A DNA stretch of 64,000 nucleotides from Pseudomonas fluorescens (GTDB lineage: Bacteria > Pseudomonadota > Gammaproteobacteria > Pseudomonadales > Pseudomonadaceae). The position numbers and the translations under genes were made by a program. The notes under the pieces were generated by a model, which saw only the letters and a list, made by a program, of their open reading frames with translations, did not search any database and was not told where the DNA came from. Location: assembly GCF_902497745.1 (NCBI RefSeq), contig NZ_CABVHJ010000003.1, forward strand, positions 46,192-110,191, given 5' to 3'. Positions 26,580 to 35,009 of this stretch are shown here, in pieces (position 1 is the first letter of the stretch; each line of letters opens with the position of its first letter).

Positions 26580-27914
26580 ATGCAACTGACGCGCATTGCC
26601 CAAGCCGTTCTACTCACCCTGTTCGCCAGCCACGCCGGCGCCGCGACGCTGGAAAGCACCCGCACGCAAATCGCCGAACAAGCGCAACAGCTCGAGCCGG
26701 AACTGTTGGAAACCCGCCGCGACATCCACGCCCACCCGGAACTCGGCAACACGGAAAAACGCACCGCCGAACTGGTCGCCAAACAACTCAAGGCCATGGG
26801 CCTGGAAGTGAAAACCGGCGTCGCCCGTACCGGCGTGGTCGCCGTCCTCAAAGGCGCCCTGCCCGGCCCGACCGTGGCCCTGCGCGCCGACATGGACGCG
26901 CTGCCGGTCATGGAAGTCGCCGACCTGCCGTTCGCCTCCAAAGCCAAAGGCACTTATCTCGGCAAAGAAGTCGACGTGATGCACGCCTGCGGCCACGATG
27001 CGCACACCGCGATCCTGCTCAGCACAGCGAAAATTCTCACAGGCATGCGCGACACCCTGCCCGGCACCGTGGTGTTCTACTTCCAGCCCGCCGAAGAAGG
27101 CCCAAGCGACTTCATCCCCGACGGCAAAAACACCTGGGGCGCAAAAATGATGGTCGAGGAAGGCGTGATGAAATCACCGAAACCCGACGCCGTTTTCGGC
27201 CTGCACGTCTGGGCCGGCGTCCCCGCCGGCCAGATCGCCTACCGCCCCGGCGCCACCCTCGCCAGCTCCGACGACCTGCGCATCAAAATCCTCGGCAAAC
27301 AGACTCACGCCGGCCGCCCATGGGACGGCATCGACCCGATCACCGTCGGCGCGCAAACCATCGTCGGCCTGCAAACCGTGGTCAGCCGCCGCACCGATAT
27401 CTCCTCTTATCCGTCAGTGGTCAGCATCGGCACCATCAACGGCGGCACCCGCTACAACATCATTCCCGAATCCGTCGACATGACCGGCACGATCCGCTCC
27501 TACGACTACGGCATCCGCCAGAAACTGCATGCCGACGTACGCCAGACCGTAGAAAAAATCGCCGAGAGCGGTGGTGCGAAAGCGGATGTCACCATCATCG
27601 AAAAATACGACCCGACCATCAACAACCCGGCGCTGACGGAAAAAATGCTGCCGACACTGAAGTGGGCGGCCAAGGATGATGTGGTGAATGCACCGCTGGT
27701 GGGCGGCGCGGAAGACTTCTCGTTCTTTGCCAAAGAAGTGCCGGGACTGTTTGTGTTTCTCGGCGTGACGCCGCGGGATCAAGACATGAGCAAGGCTGCG
27801 CCGAATCACAATCCGGGGTTCTTTGTCGATGAGTCGGCGTTGGTGGTGGGCGTGAGGACATTGGCGTCGTTGGCGACGGATTATTTGTATGCCAATACGC
27901 GGGCGGGCAAATAG
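26580..27914 (+). CDS. Periplasmic M20-family amidohydrolase
   Basis: 444 residues from the ATG at 26580 with AAGGAG nine bases upstream. The signal peptide ends in SHAGA. M20D peptidase/amidohydrolase blocks follow: ETRRDIHAHPELG, LRADMDALPVMEV, MHACGHDAHTAILL (zinc-binding), FYFQPAEEGPSD and GAEDFSFFAKEVPG. The family hydrolyses N-acyl amino acids such as hippurate or indole-acetyl conjugates; the export signal places this member in the periplasm. It appears to be monocistronic. Confidence 0.88.
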   Translation: MQLTRIAQAVLLTLFASHAGAATLESTRTQIAEQAQQLEPELLETRRDIHAHPELGNTEKRTAELVAKQLKAMGLEVKTGVARTGVVAVLKGALPGPTVALRADMDALPVMEVADLPFASKAKGTYLGKEVDVMHACGHDAHTAILLSTAKILTGMRDTLPGTVVFYFQPAEEGPSDFIPDGKNTWGAKMMVEEGVMKSPKPDAVFGLHVWAGVPAGQIAYRPGATLASSDDLRIKILGKQTHAGRPWDGIDPITVGAQTIVGLQTVVSRRTDISSYPSVVSIGTINGGTRYNIIPESVDMTGTIRSYDYGIRQKLHADVRQTVEKIAESGGAKADVTIIEKYDPTINNPALTEKMLPTLKWAAKDDVVNAPLVGGAEDFSFFAKEVPGLFVFLGVTPRDQDMSKAAPNHNPGFFVDESALVVGVRTLASLATDYLYANTRAGK

Positions 27915-27925
27915 GGATGAGGTGA

Positions 27926-28038
27926 CTGTGGGGGCGCTTTCGCGAGCAGGCTCGCTCCCACAGTTGGACTATATGCACCCTTCCAGAAATTGGTCGGCTG
28001 TCAGGCCGCCATCGCCAGCAGGGCTGGCTCCCACAGTT
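27926..28038. repeat. Single and degenerate REP arms (family A)
   Basis: One full arm (CGCGAGCAGGCTCGCTCCCAC, 27941-27961) and a degenerate arm ending GGCTCCCACAG (about 28008-28038) follow the amidohydrolase gene. They are part of the 527-base gap 27915-28441, in which no gene is seen. Confidence 0.6.
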
Positions 28039-28119
28039 TTGATTTGCGAACAACCCACGCGGCAAAGCCGCCCCACTCAACACAATGAGCGCAAGCTCGA
28101 GTACCGCTCTTGATCTTGC

Positions 28120-28440
28120 CGTGCCGGCCCCTTCGGCAGGCTGAGTGGAGGGATTGATCCGGGCGTGGGAGCGTAGCGACCGTTCGACGAAGTCGAACAC
28201 ATCGAGAGGAGGTGCAGCGAAGCAAACCGTAGGCGATGCGCCCGGATCAATTCCGGAGCGAAGGAACCCCGAGCCCCAGCGAGCGGGCCGAACGCCGGGG
28301 CCCAGCCTTTTGCTTACTTTTCGGCGCTTGGAAAAGTGAGTCGCTGTAAGAGCGAAACCGCCAGTGGCAGCACCCGAAGCAACGGATATACACCCAAAAC
28401 CCCAAGAACCTGGTCGGCCCACAGGCCGCCAAGGCCAAAC
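28120..28440. repeat. Candidate ~320-base intergenic dispersed element
   Basis: Non-coding sequence with features I recall from recurrent intergenic elements of fluorescent pseudomonads: the phrases CTTTTGCTTACTTTTCGGCG, GGAAAAGTGAGTCGCTGTAA and GAGCGAAACCGCCAGTGGCA. It contains an imperfect inverted pair GATTGATCCGGGCG (28153-28166) and CGCCCGGATCAATTC (28239-28253). The open frames across it are not convincing genes. Confidence 0.45.
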
Positions 28441-28441
28441 C

Positions 28442-29155
28442 TCAAACCACATCAACCCCTACGTGAATCGCATCATGCCGCCAAAACTCCAGATCACAAT
28501 CAATCAACCGCTCATGCTGATCATAATTAACCCGAGCAATCCGCAACCCCGGACTCCCCACCGACACCCTTAAAGCCGCCGCCGCATCCACCGACAATGA
28601 CGTAGGCACAATCTCAAACCGCACCCGCCCATAGTGCAAATCGTAATGCCGCGCATACAACTCGGTCATCGACTGATTCAAATCAAACCCAAGAATCCCC
28701 GGAAAAAACTGCGGATTCAAATAGTGCTCCACATACAACACCAACCGCCCATCAATGCGCCGTGACCGACAAATCTGAATCACGCTCGACAACGCCGGCA
28801 GTTGCAGCCAGGCACACACCGCCGCCGAAGCCGGCTGCAACCGCGCCGAAATCACCTCGGTCGACGGCACTCGCCCCTGCGCACTGACCATCGCGTGAAA
28901 GTGACTGCGCTGCATCAGGTTGTACGCCAGACGCGGCGGCGAGACGAACCAGCCACGGCGCTCCTCACGATAAATCTGCCCCTGCGCCTCCAGTTGCAAC
29001 AACGCCTCACGCACGGTAATCCGCGTCGTACCGAACAACTCACTGAGCTTGCGCTCGGCCGGCAACTTGCTGCCCGCCGCCAGCAACCCGTGATCGAGCT
29101 GCTCCTGCAACACCTGGCCAATCGCTGTCACCGCTTTTGTTGCCTCATCGCGCAT
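28442..29155 (-). CDS. GntR/UTRA-family regulator (PhnF-like)
   Basis: 237 residues from the ATG at 29155. The N-terminal winged helix (about 1-70) contains LPAERKLSELFGTTRITVREALLQLEAQG, the classic GntR motif, and about 85-235 is a UTRA ligand-binding domain. It is divergent from the ABC importer operon, and a PhnF-like operator lies only 15 bases before its own start, with a second one before the importer gene, so it probably represses both. The ligand is likely an organophosphorus compound, as in PhnF/HutC-type regulators; that is inference. Confidence 0.85.
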   Translation of the reverse strand: MRDEATKAVTAIGQVLQEQLDHGLLAAGSKLPAERKLSELFGTTRITVREALLQLEAQGQIYREERRGWFVSPPRLAYNLMQRSHFHAMVSAQGRVPSTEVISARLQPASAAVCAWLQLPALSSVIQICRSRRIDGRLVLYVEHYLNPQFFPGILGFDLNQSMTELYARHYDLHYGRVRFEIVPTSLSVDAAAALRVSVGSPGLRIARVNYDQHERLIDCDLEFWRHDAIHVGVDVV

Positions 29156-29169
29156 CAACGTTACCTATC

Positions 29170-29181
29170 TGGACTAGACCA
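29170..29181. promoter_or_regulatory. PhnF-like operator at the gntR promoter
   Basis: TGGACTAGACCA is an inverted repeat (TGG..CTAG..CCA) matching at 10 of 12 positions the TGGTATAGACCA site I recall for mycobacterial PhnF. It is 15 bases upstream of the regulator ATG, suited to autoregulation. Confidence 0.5.
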
Positions 29182-29447
29182 GCACTGTTTCGGGGCAAAA
29201 CCGCACGGCAATCGAGCCGATTCCTGATGTTGCAAGCCTAGGCAGTGCAGATGACCGAGAGATGACAAAACTACCGAACGGTCGTCTTCACGACTTGCAA
29301 TACATCGGCCAAGTCCCTTGTCCGCCGGGGCTTGGGCATGGTCTACGCTTATCTGGCAACCGCTGATACCGAGCAAACAAGAGACCTGCCGCAGGGCCGC
29401 CGACATCAAAGTGTCATCCGGCCCCCTTAAATTGGCTCAGGTATTGC

Positions 29448-29459
29448 TGACCTAGACCA
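29448..29459. promoter_or_regulatory. PhnF-like operator at the ABC operon promoter
   Basis: TGACCTAGACCA shares the CTAGACCA half and overall layout of the site at 29170-29181. It lies 47 bases before the substrate-binding protein ATG. The remaining intergenic sequence (29182-29447) shows nothing else recognisable. Confidence 0.5.
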
Positions 29460-29505
29460 ACACACACCGCAATCGCAGCGTTGAACACGACCAAGGAGCT
29501 TCGGA

Positions 29506-30573
29506 ATGAAACAGCTTTTCCTGGCAACACTGTTAGGCTCGACCATTGCAATGTGCACCTCCGCCATGGCGGCCGGCACCGATCTGAAAACCCTCGAAGC
29601 CGCTGCGAAAGCGGAAGGTGCCGTCAACAGCGTCGGCATGCCCGATGACTGGGCCAACTGGAAAGGCACCTGGGAAGACCTGGCCAAAACCTACGGCCTC
29701 AAGCACATCGACACCGACATGAGCTCCGCCCAGGAAATCGCCAAGTTCGCTGCGGAAAAAGACAACGCCACTGCTGACATCGGCGACGTCGGTGCCGCGT
29801 TCGGCCCGATCGCGGTCAAGCAAGGCGTAGTGCAACCCTACAAGCCAAGCACTTGGGATCAGGTTCCGGACTGGGCCAAGGACAAGGACGGCAACTGGGC
29901 ACTGGCCTACACCGGCACCATCGCCTTTATCGTCAACAAAAAGCTGCTGCACGGCTCCGAAGTACCGACCAAGTGGGCTGACCTCAAGGGCGGCAAATAC
30001 AAAGTTTCGATCGGTGACGTGAGCACCGCCGCCCAAGCCGCCAACGGCGTTCTCGCTGCAGCACTGGCCAACGGTGGCGACGAGAAAAACATCAAGCCTG
30101 CGCTGCTGCTGTTCGCCGACATCGCCAAGCAAGGTCGCCTGTCGATGGCTAACCCGACCATCGCCACCATGGAAAAAGGCGAGATCGAAGTCGGTGTGGT
30201 CTGGGACTTCAACGGCCTCAGCTACAAAGCCAAGATGGCCAACCCGGATGACTACGTGGTGCTGATCCCGTCCGACGGTTCGGTGATTTCCGGCTACACC
30301 ACGATCATCAACAAGTACGCGAAAAACCCGAACGCCGCCAAACTGACCCGCGAATACATCTTCAGTGACGCCGGCCAGACCAACCTCGCCCGCGGCAACG
30401 CCCGTCCGATCCGCGCCGAGCACCTGCAACTGCCGGAAGACGTGAAAGCCAAACTGCTGCCGAACGAGCAGTACAAAAAGGTCACCCCGATCAAAGACGC
30501 CGATGCATGGGAAAAGACTTCCAAGGCCCTGCCACAGCAGTGGAACGAGGAAGTCATCGTAGAGATGAAATAA
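29506..30573 (+). CDS. ABC importer periplasmic substrate-binding protein
   Basis: 355 residues with a signal peptide ending SAMA-AG and AAGGAGC nine bases upstream. It is a type 2 periplasmic binding protein of the iron/phosphonate/polyamine-type cluster, with DIGDVGAAFGPIAVKQGVVQPYKPS, TGTIAFIVNKK and VVWDFNGLSYKAK hinge-like segments. It captures the substrate for the two permeases and ATPase encoded downstream. A repeat pair between this gene and the next may keep its expression above that of the membrane parts. The substrate is not determined; neighbouring phosphatases suggest a phosphorylated or phosphonate compound. Confidence 0.88.
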   Translation: MKQLFLATLLGSTIAMCTSAMAAGTDLKTLEAAAKAEGAVNSVGMPDDWANWKGTWEDLAKTYGLKHIDTDMSSAQEIAKFAAEKDNATADIGDVGAAFGPIAVKQGVVQPYKPSTWDQVPDWAKDKDGNWALAYTGTIAFIVNKKLLHGSEVPTKWADLKGGKYKVSIGDVSTAAQAANGVLAAALANGGDEKNIKPALLLFADIAKQGRLSMANPTIATMEKGEIEVGVVWDFNGLSYKAKMANPDDYVVLIPSDGSVISGYTTIINKYAKNPNAAKLTREYIFSDAGQTNLARGNARPIRAEHLQLPEDVKAKLLPNEQYKKVTPIKDADAWEKTSKALPQQWNEEVIVEMK

Positions 30574-30612
30574 AGCGGCTGATCACTACTGTGTGATCTG
30601 TTGAAGATCCAA

Positions 30613-30704
30613 ATGTGGGAGCGAGCCTGCTCGCGAAGGCGTCGTGTCAGTCGACATCAATGTTGAATGATCTGCCGCATTCGCGAGCAGGCTCGCTCCC
30701 ACAG
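30613..30704. repeat. REPIN-like doublet (family A) inside the ABC operon
   Basis: GTGGGAGCGAGCCTGCTCGCGAA and its inverse flank a ~45-base spacer that contains TGTCAG and GTTGAATGA, both also found in the spacer at 54723-54813. It lies between the binding protein gene and the phosphatase gene. Confidence 0.85.
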
Positions 30705-30754
30705 GGGATCTCGGCTGAATCTGAAATTTCCCGTTTCGCGGAGTTTTTGCCCCT

Positions 30755-31561
30755 ATGAAGCACAACGTCATCCTTGTCGTGCTCGACGGTCTCAACTATG
30801 AGGTCGCGCGTCACGCCATGGGGCATCTGCAGGCTTATGTTGGCGCAGGACGCGCCGCGCTCTACCAGTTGGAGTGCGAACTGCCGGCCCTGTCCCGACC
30901 GCTTTATGAATGCATCCTCACCGGCGTGCCGCCGATCGACAGCGGCATCGTCCATAACAACGTCTCGCGCTTGTCCAACCAGCGCAGCATTTATCACTAC
31001 GCCCGCGATGCCGGTCTGAAAACCGCTGCAGCGGCGTATCACTGGGTTAGCGAGTTGTATAACCGTTCGCCGTTCGTAGCCGCCCGCGACCGCCACACCG
31101 ACAATCTGTCGCTGCCGATCCAGCACGGGCATTTCTACTGGAGCGATCACTACCCGGATTCGCACCTGTTCGCCGACGCGGAAAACCTGCGCCTGCGCCA
31201 CGATCCGGATTTCCTGCTGATCCACCCGATGAACATCGACGACGCCGGGCACAAACACGGCCTCGACTCTTCGCAGTACCGCAACAGCGCGCGCTTCGCC
31301 GACATCATCCTCGCCGACTATCTGCAGAACTGGCTCGACGCTGGCTATCAGGTATTGGTGACCGCCGACCACGGCATGAACAACGATCACTCGCACAACG
31401 GCCTGTTGCCGGAAGAGCGCCAAGTGCCATTGTTTGTCCTCGGTGACGCGTTCAGCCTCGACGCTGGCGCCGCACCCAAGCAGACAGAAATCTGCGGCAC
31501 GGTCTGCGAACTGCTCGGCGTGCCCCATGACAAACCTGTGTGCCGGGAGTTGCTCAAGTGA
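30755..31561 (+). CDS. Alkaline-phosphatase-superfamily hydrolase
   Basis: 268 residues, no signal peptide. Metal ligands of the phosphodiesterase/phosphonoacetate-hydrolase type are visible: the first aspartate in VLDGLN, the TGVPPIDSGIVHNNV nucleophile region, HPMNIDDAGHKHG, TADHGMNND and SHNG. The family cleaves phosphate mono/diesters or phosphonates. Lying within an ABC importer operon, it probably processes the imported compound in the cytoplasm. GGAG precedes the ATG, and its stop overlaps the next start as GTGA. Confidence 0.85.
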   Translation: MKHNVILVVLDGLNYEVARHAMGHLQAYVGAGRAALYQLECELPALSRPLYECILTGVPPIDSGIVHNNVSRLSNQRSIYHYARDAGLKTAAAAYHWVSELYNRSPFVAARDRHTDNLSLPIQHGHFYWSDHYPDSHLFADAENLRLRHDPDFLLIHPMNIDDAGHKHGLDSSQYRNSARFADIILADYLQNWLDAGYQVLVTADHGMNNDHSHNGLLPEERQVPLFVLGDAFSLDAGAAPKQTEICGTVCELLGVPHDKPVCRELLK

Positions 31562-32403
31562 ACTCAATGACTCGCGGCAAATGGCTGGCAGCCCTGTGCG
31601 TGGTGCCCTTCGCGCTGTTCTTTATCGTCTTCGAAATCGCCCCGCTGATCTGGGTGATGATCAACAGCCTGCAATCGGAAGAGTTCGGCTGGGGTTTCGC
31701 CAACTTCAGCAAGATCTTCAGCTCGAAGTTCTATTTGCAGGCGATCCAGTACAGCCTCGAAATCAGTTTCTGGTCGAGCGTGTTCGGCATCGTCATCGCC
31801 GTTCTCGGTGCCTACTCCCTGCGTCGGGTCGATTCGAAACTGCGCAACTTCGTGAATGCCTTCGCCAACATGACCAGCAACTTCGCCGGTGTGCCTTTGG
31901 CGTTCGCGTTCATCATCCTGCTCGGTTTCAACGGCAGCATCACCATCATGTTGAAGCAGTCGGGGATCATTCAGGACTTCAACCTGTACTCGAAAACCGG
32001 GCTGATCATTCTCTACACCTACTTCCAGATTCCCCTCGGCGTGTTGCTGCTCTACCCCGCTTTTGACGCCTTGCGTGAAGACTGGCGCGAATCTGCCGCA
32101 CTGCTTGGCGCCAATGGCTGGCAATTCTGGCGGCATATCGGCTTGCCGGTGCTGACCCCGGCGTTGCTCGGTACGTTTGTAATCCTGCTGGCCAACGCCC
32201 TCGGCGCCTACGCCACGGTGTACGCGTTGACGACGGGCAACTTCAACGTCCTGCCGATCCGCATTGCAGCGATGGTCTCCGGTGACATTTCCCTCGACCC
32301 GAATCTGGCCAGCGCCCTGGCCGTGGTGCTGGTGGCACTGATGACCATCGTCACCGTCGTGCATCAACTGCTGTTGAAGAGGAGCTACCATGTCTCGCGC
32401 TGA
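31558..32403 (+). CDS. ABC importer permease 1
   Basis: 281 residues from GTG 31558, which overlaps the previous stop (GTGA) and has GGGAG upstream; ATG 31567 is the alternative. Six membrane segments are evident, and the EAA loop, which contacts the ATPase, reads FDALREDWRESAALLGANGWQFWRHIGLP. It belongs to the binding-protein-dependent transport inner membrane family and pairs with the following permease. It overlaps that gene by 14 bases. Confidence 0.88.
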   Translation: MNSMTRGKWLAALCVVPFALFFIVFEIAPLIWVMINSLQSEEFGWGFANFSKIFSSKFYLQAIQYSLEISFWSSVFGIVIAVLGAYSLRRVDSKLRNFVNAFANMTSNFAGVPLAFAFIILLGFNGSITIMLKQSGIIQDFNLYSKTGLIILYTYFQIPLGVLLLYPAFDALREDWRESAALLGANGWQFWRHIGLPVLTPALLGTFVILLANALGAYATVYALTTGNFNVLPIRIAAMVSGDISLDPNLASALAVVLVALMTIVTVVHQLLLKRSYHVSR

Positions 32404-33190
32404 ATCCGGCCCGGCCGGCCTCTACCACCGCGTCGTGGTTTATCTGCTGTTCGCGATCCTCTTGCTGCCACTCGTGGGAACGCTGATTTATTCGATCGCC
32501 AGTAGTTGGTCGGCGACCATCCTGCCCAGCGGTTTCACCTTCAAGTGGTACATCCAGTTGTGGAGCGATCCGCGCTTTCTTCACGCCTTCGGCCAGTCGT
32601 TGCTGGTGTGTGTTGGCGCGCTGGTGCTGTCGGTGGTGCTGATTCTGCCGCTGCTGTTCGTGGTGCATTACCACTTCCCGAAACTCGATGCGCTGATGAA
32701 CATCCTCATCCTGCTGCCCTTCGCGGTGCCGCCGGTGGTGTCCTCGGTGGGTCTGTTGCAGTTGTATGGTTCCGGGCCGATGGCGATGGTCGGCACGCCG
32801 TGGATTCTGATCGGTTGCTACTTCACCGTGGCGCTGCCGTTCATGTACCGGGCGATCACCAACAACCTGCAAGCGATCAACCTGCGCGACCTGATGGACG
32901 CTGCACAACTGCTCGGCGCCAGCACCTTTCAGGCAGCGTTTCTAGTGGTGCTGCCGAACCTGCGCAAAGGCCTGATGGTCGCGTTGCTGCTGTCGTTCTC
33001 GTTCCTGTTCGGGGAGTTCGTCTTCGCCAACATTCTCGTCGGCACCCGTTACGAAACCCTGCAGGTTTACCTGAACAACATGCGCAACAGCAGCGGCCAC
33101 TTCACCAGTGCCCTGGTTATTTCGTACTTCTTTTTCGTGCTGGTCCTGACCTGGATCGCCAACATCTTGAACAAGGACAAAAGCGAATGA
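32390..33190 (+). CDS. ABC importer permease 2
   Basis: 266 residues with six membrane spans. The EAA loop is LMDAAQLLGASTFQAAFLVVLPNL. The ATG overlaps the end of permease 1, and its own stop overlaps the ATPase start (ATGA), so all three transport parts are translated together. AAGAGGAG precedes the start. Confidence 0.88.
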   Translation: MSRAESGPAGLYHRVVVYLLFAILLLPLVGTLIYSIASSWSATILPSGFTFKWYIQLWSDPRFLHAFGQSLLVCVGALVLSVVLILPLLFVVHYHFPKLDALMNILILLPFAVPPVVSSVGLLQLYGSGPMAMVGTPWILIGCYFTVALPFMYRAITNNLQAINLRDLMDAAQLLGASTFQAAFLVVLPNLRKGLMVALLLSFSFLFGEFVFANILVGTRYETLQVYLNNMRNSSGHFTSALVISYFFFVLVLTWIANILNKDKSE

Positions 33191-34176
33191 GCTATGTCAG
33201 CGTCCAACACCTGCAGAAAAGCTACGCCGGCACGACCGTGTTCAGCGACATCGATTGCGAAATCAACAAGGGCGAGTTCGTCACCCTGCTCGGCCCGTCC
33301 GGTTGCGGCAAATCCACTCTGTTGCGTTGCATCGCCGGCCTGACGCCAGTGGATGGCGGCAAGATCCTCCTCGATGGCGTCGATATCGTGCCGTTGAGTC
33401 CGCAGAAACGCGGGATCGGCATGGTGTTCCAGAGCTATGCGCTGTTCCCCAACATGACCGTCGAGCAGAACGTGGCCTTCGGTTTGCGCATGCAAAAAGT
33501 CAACGCCGACGACAGCCATAAACGCGTGTCGGAAGTGTTGAAACTGGTTGAACTGAACGACTTCGCCAGCCGCTATCCGCATCAGTTGTCCGGTGGCCAA
33601 TGTCAGCGCGTGGCCCTTGCCCGTTCGCTGGTGACGCGCCCGCGTTTGTTGCTGCTGGATGAGCCGCTGTCGGCCCTCGATGCACGGATTCGTAAACACC
33701 TGCGTGAACAGATCCGCCAGATTCAGCGCGAACTCGGCCTGACGACGATTTTCGTCACCCACGATCAGGAAGAAGCGCTGACCATGTCTGATCGCATTTT
33801 CCTGATGAATCAGGGAAAAATCGTACAAAGCGGCGATGCCGAAACCCTCTACACCGCACCGGTCGATGTGTTCGCCGCAGGCTTCATCGGCAACTACAAC
33901 CTGCTCGATGCCGACGACGCGTCGAAGTTGCTGCAGCGCCCGATCAGCCACCGCATCGCCATTCGCCCGGAAGCCATCGAATTGAGCCTCAACGGCGAAC
34001 TCGATGCGCAGATCCGCAGCCACAGCCTGCTTGGCAACGTCATCCGCTATCGCATCGAAGCGCGTGGCGTGGAACTGGTGGTGGATGTGCTCAACCGCTC
34101 GGCTGCCGATCTGCATCCCGACGGTCAGCGTCTGGCGCTTTCCATCGATCCGACGGCCCTGTGTGAGGTAGCCTGA
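33187..34176 (+). CDS. ABC importer ATP-binding protein
   Basis: 329 residues. Walker A GPSGCGKST at about 38-46, Q-loop region GMVFQSYALFPNMTV, signature LSGGQCQRVALARSL, Walker B LLLLDEPLSALD and the switch histidine in FVTHDQEEAL are all intact. The C-terminal ~100 residues form a TOBE-type regulatory extension (AIRPEAIELS). The start is the ATG overlapping permease 2. It energises the importer. Confidence 0.92.
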   Translation: MSYVSVQHLQKSYAGTTVFSDIDCEINKGEFVTLLGPSGCGKSTLLRCIAGLTPVDGGKILLDGVDIVPLSPQKRGIGMVFQSYALFPNMTVEQNVAFGLRMQKVNADDSHKRVSEVLKLVELNDFASRYPHQLSGGQCQRVALARSLVTRPRLLLLDEPLSALDARIRKHLREQIRQIQRELGLTTIFVTHDQEEALTMSDRIFLMNQGKIVQSGDAETLYTAPVDVFAAGFIGNYNLLDADDASKLLQRPISHRIAIRPEAIELSLNGELDAQIRSHSLLGNVIRYRIEARGVELVVDVLNRSAADLHPDGQRLALSIDPTALCEVA

Positions 34177-34210
34177 TGACTTTGCTGACGTTGAAGAGAG
34201 AACTGCACTG

Positions 34211-34864
34211 ATGGCCCTGGCAATTTTTGATCTGGACGAAACGTTGATCCACGGCGACTGCGCCACCCTCTGGAGCGAGCAGATGGGGCGCCTGGGCTGG
34301 GTCGATCCCGAGTCGTTCATGCGCAAGAACAACGAACTGATGGACGCCTACAGCCATGGCAAATTGCGCATGGAAGACTACATGGAATTCAGCCTGGAGC
34401 CGTTGATCGGGCGTACGCCGGAAGAAGTCGAGCACTTGGTCGGGCCATGGGTTGAAGACTTTATCGAACCGATCATCTTCAGCGACGCGACCAAAACCAT
34501 CGCCGCCCACCGCAAGGCCGGCGACCGGATTCTGGTGATCTCGGCGTCGGGCACGCATCTGGTCAGACCGATTGCCGATCGACTGGGCATTGATGAAATT
34601 CTGGGAATTGAACTGGAAGTTGCCCATGGCGTTTACAGCGGCCATACGGTCGGGACTTTGACCTACCGCGAAGGCAAGATCACCCGCTTGCTGGAATGGC
34701 TGGATGCCGAAGAAGAGAACCTTGAAGGCGCGAGTTTTTATTCCGACTCACGCAATGATCTGCCGTTGTTGCTGAAAGTGGATTTTCCGCACGTGGTGAA
34801 TCCGGACCCGGTGCTGCTGGAACACGCGGAAAAAGCCGGCTGGCCGATCCATCTCTGGAAATGA
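34211..34864 (+). CDS. HAD-superfamily IB phosphatase
   Basis: 217 residues. Motif I is FDLDETLIHGDC (Asp nucleophile near residue 7), motif II ISASGTHL and motif IV YSDSRNDLPLL. The HAD-IB group includes phosphoserine phosphatase and other small-molecule phosphatases. It closes the ABC operon 34 bases after the ATPase, which makes it a second phosphatase, of a different fold, in the same transcription unit. Substrate unknown. Confidence 0.85.
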   Translation: MALAIFDLDETLIHGDCATLWSEQMGRLGWVDPESFMRKNNELMDAYSHGKLRMEDYMEFSLEPLIGRTPEEVEHLVGPWVEDFIEPIIFSDATKTIAAHRKAGDRILVISASGTHLVRPIADRLGIDEILGIELEVAHGVYSGHTVGTLTYREGKITRLLEWLDAEEENLEGASFYSDSRNDLPLLLKVDFPHVVNPDPVLLEHAEKAGWPIHLWK

Positions 34865-34964
34865 CAAAGATTTAATCTGCGATTGCAGGCTGACATCCCG
34901 AACCTGAGTTCGACACCATGTATCAGGTCGATGTAGCTCGACAGAACAACCCGGTCAGTCCCCT

Positions 34965-35001
34965 CTCCCATTGGGAGAGGGTTAGGGTGAGGGGCTTTTT
35001 G
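34965..35001. repeat. CCCTCTCCCA...GGGTGAGGGG intergenic repeat, likely terminator
   Basis: CCCCTCTCCCATTGGGAGAGG is followed by GTTAGGGTGAGGGGCTTTTTG, a widespread gammaproteobacterial intergenic element. The hairpin plus T-run (to about 35005) would end the ABC operon transcript facing the convergent oxidoreductase. Confidence 0.75.
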
Positions 35002-35009
35002 CCTTGATC

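Noticed and set aside
26531..27679. 382-codon plus-strand frame overlapping the amidohydrolase
   Set aside because: Arg/Pro/His-rich product in the wrong frame of a clear M20 enzyme with signal peptide.
32506..33186. N-terminal extension of the ABC ATPase frame through permease 2
   Set aside because: The ATPase begins at ATG 33187, overlapping the permease stop as ATGA; the upstream part is out-of-frame permease sequence.
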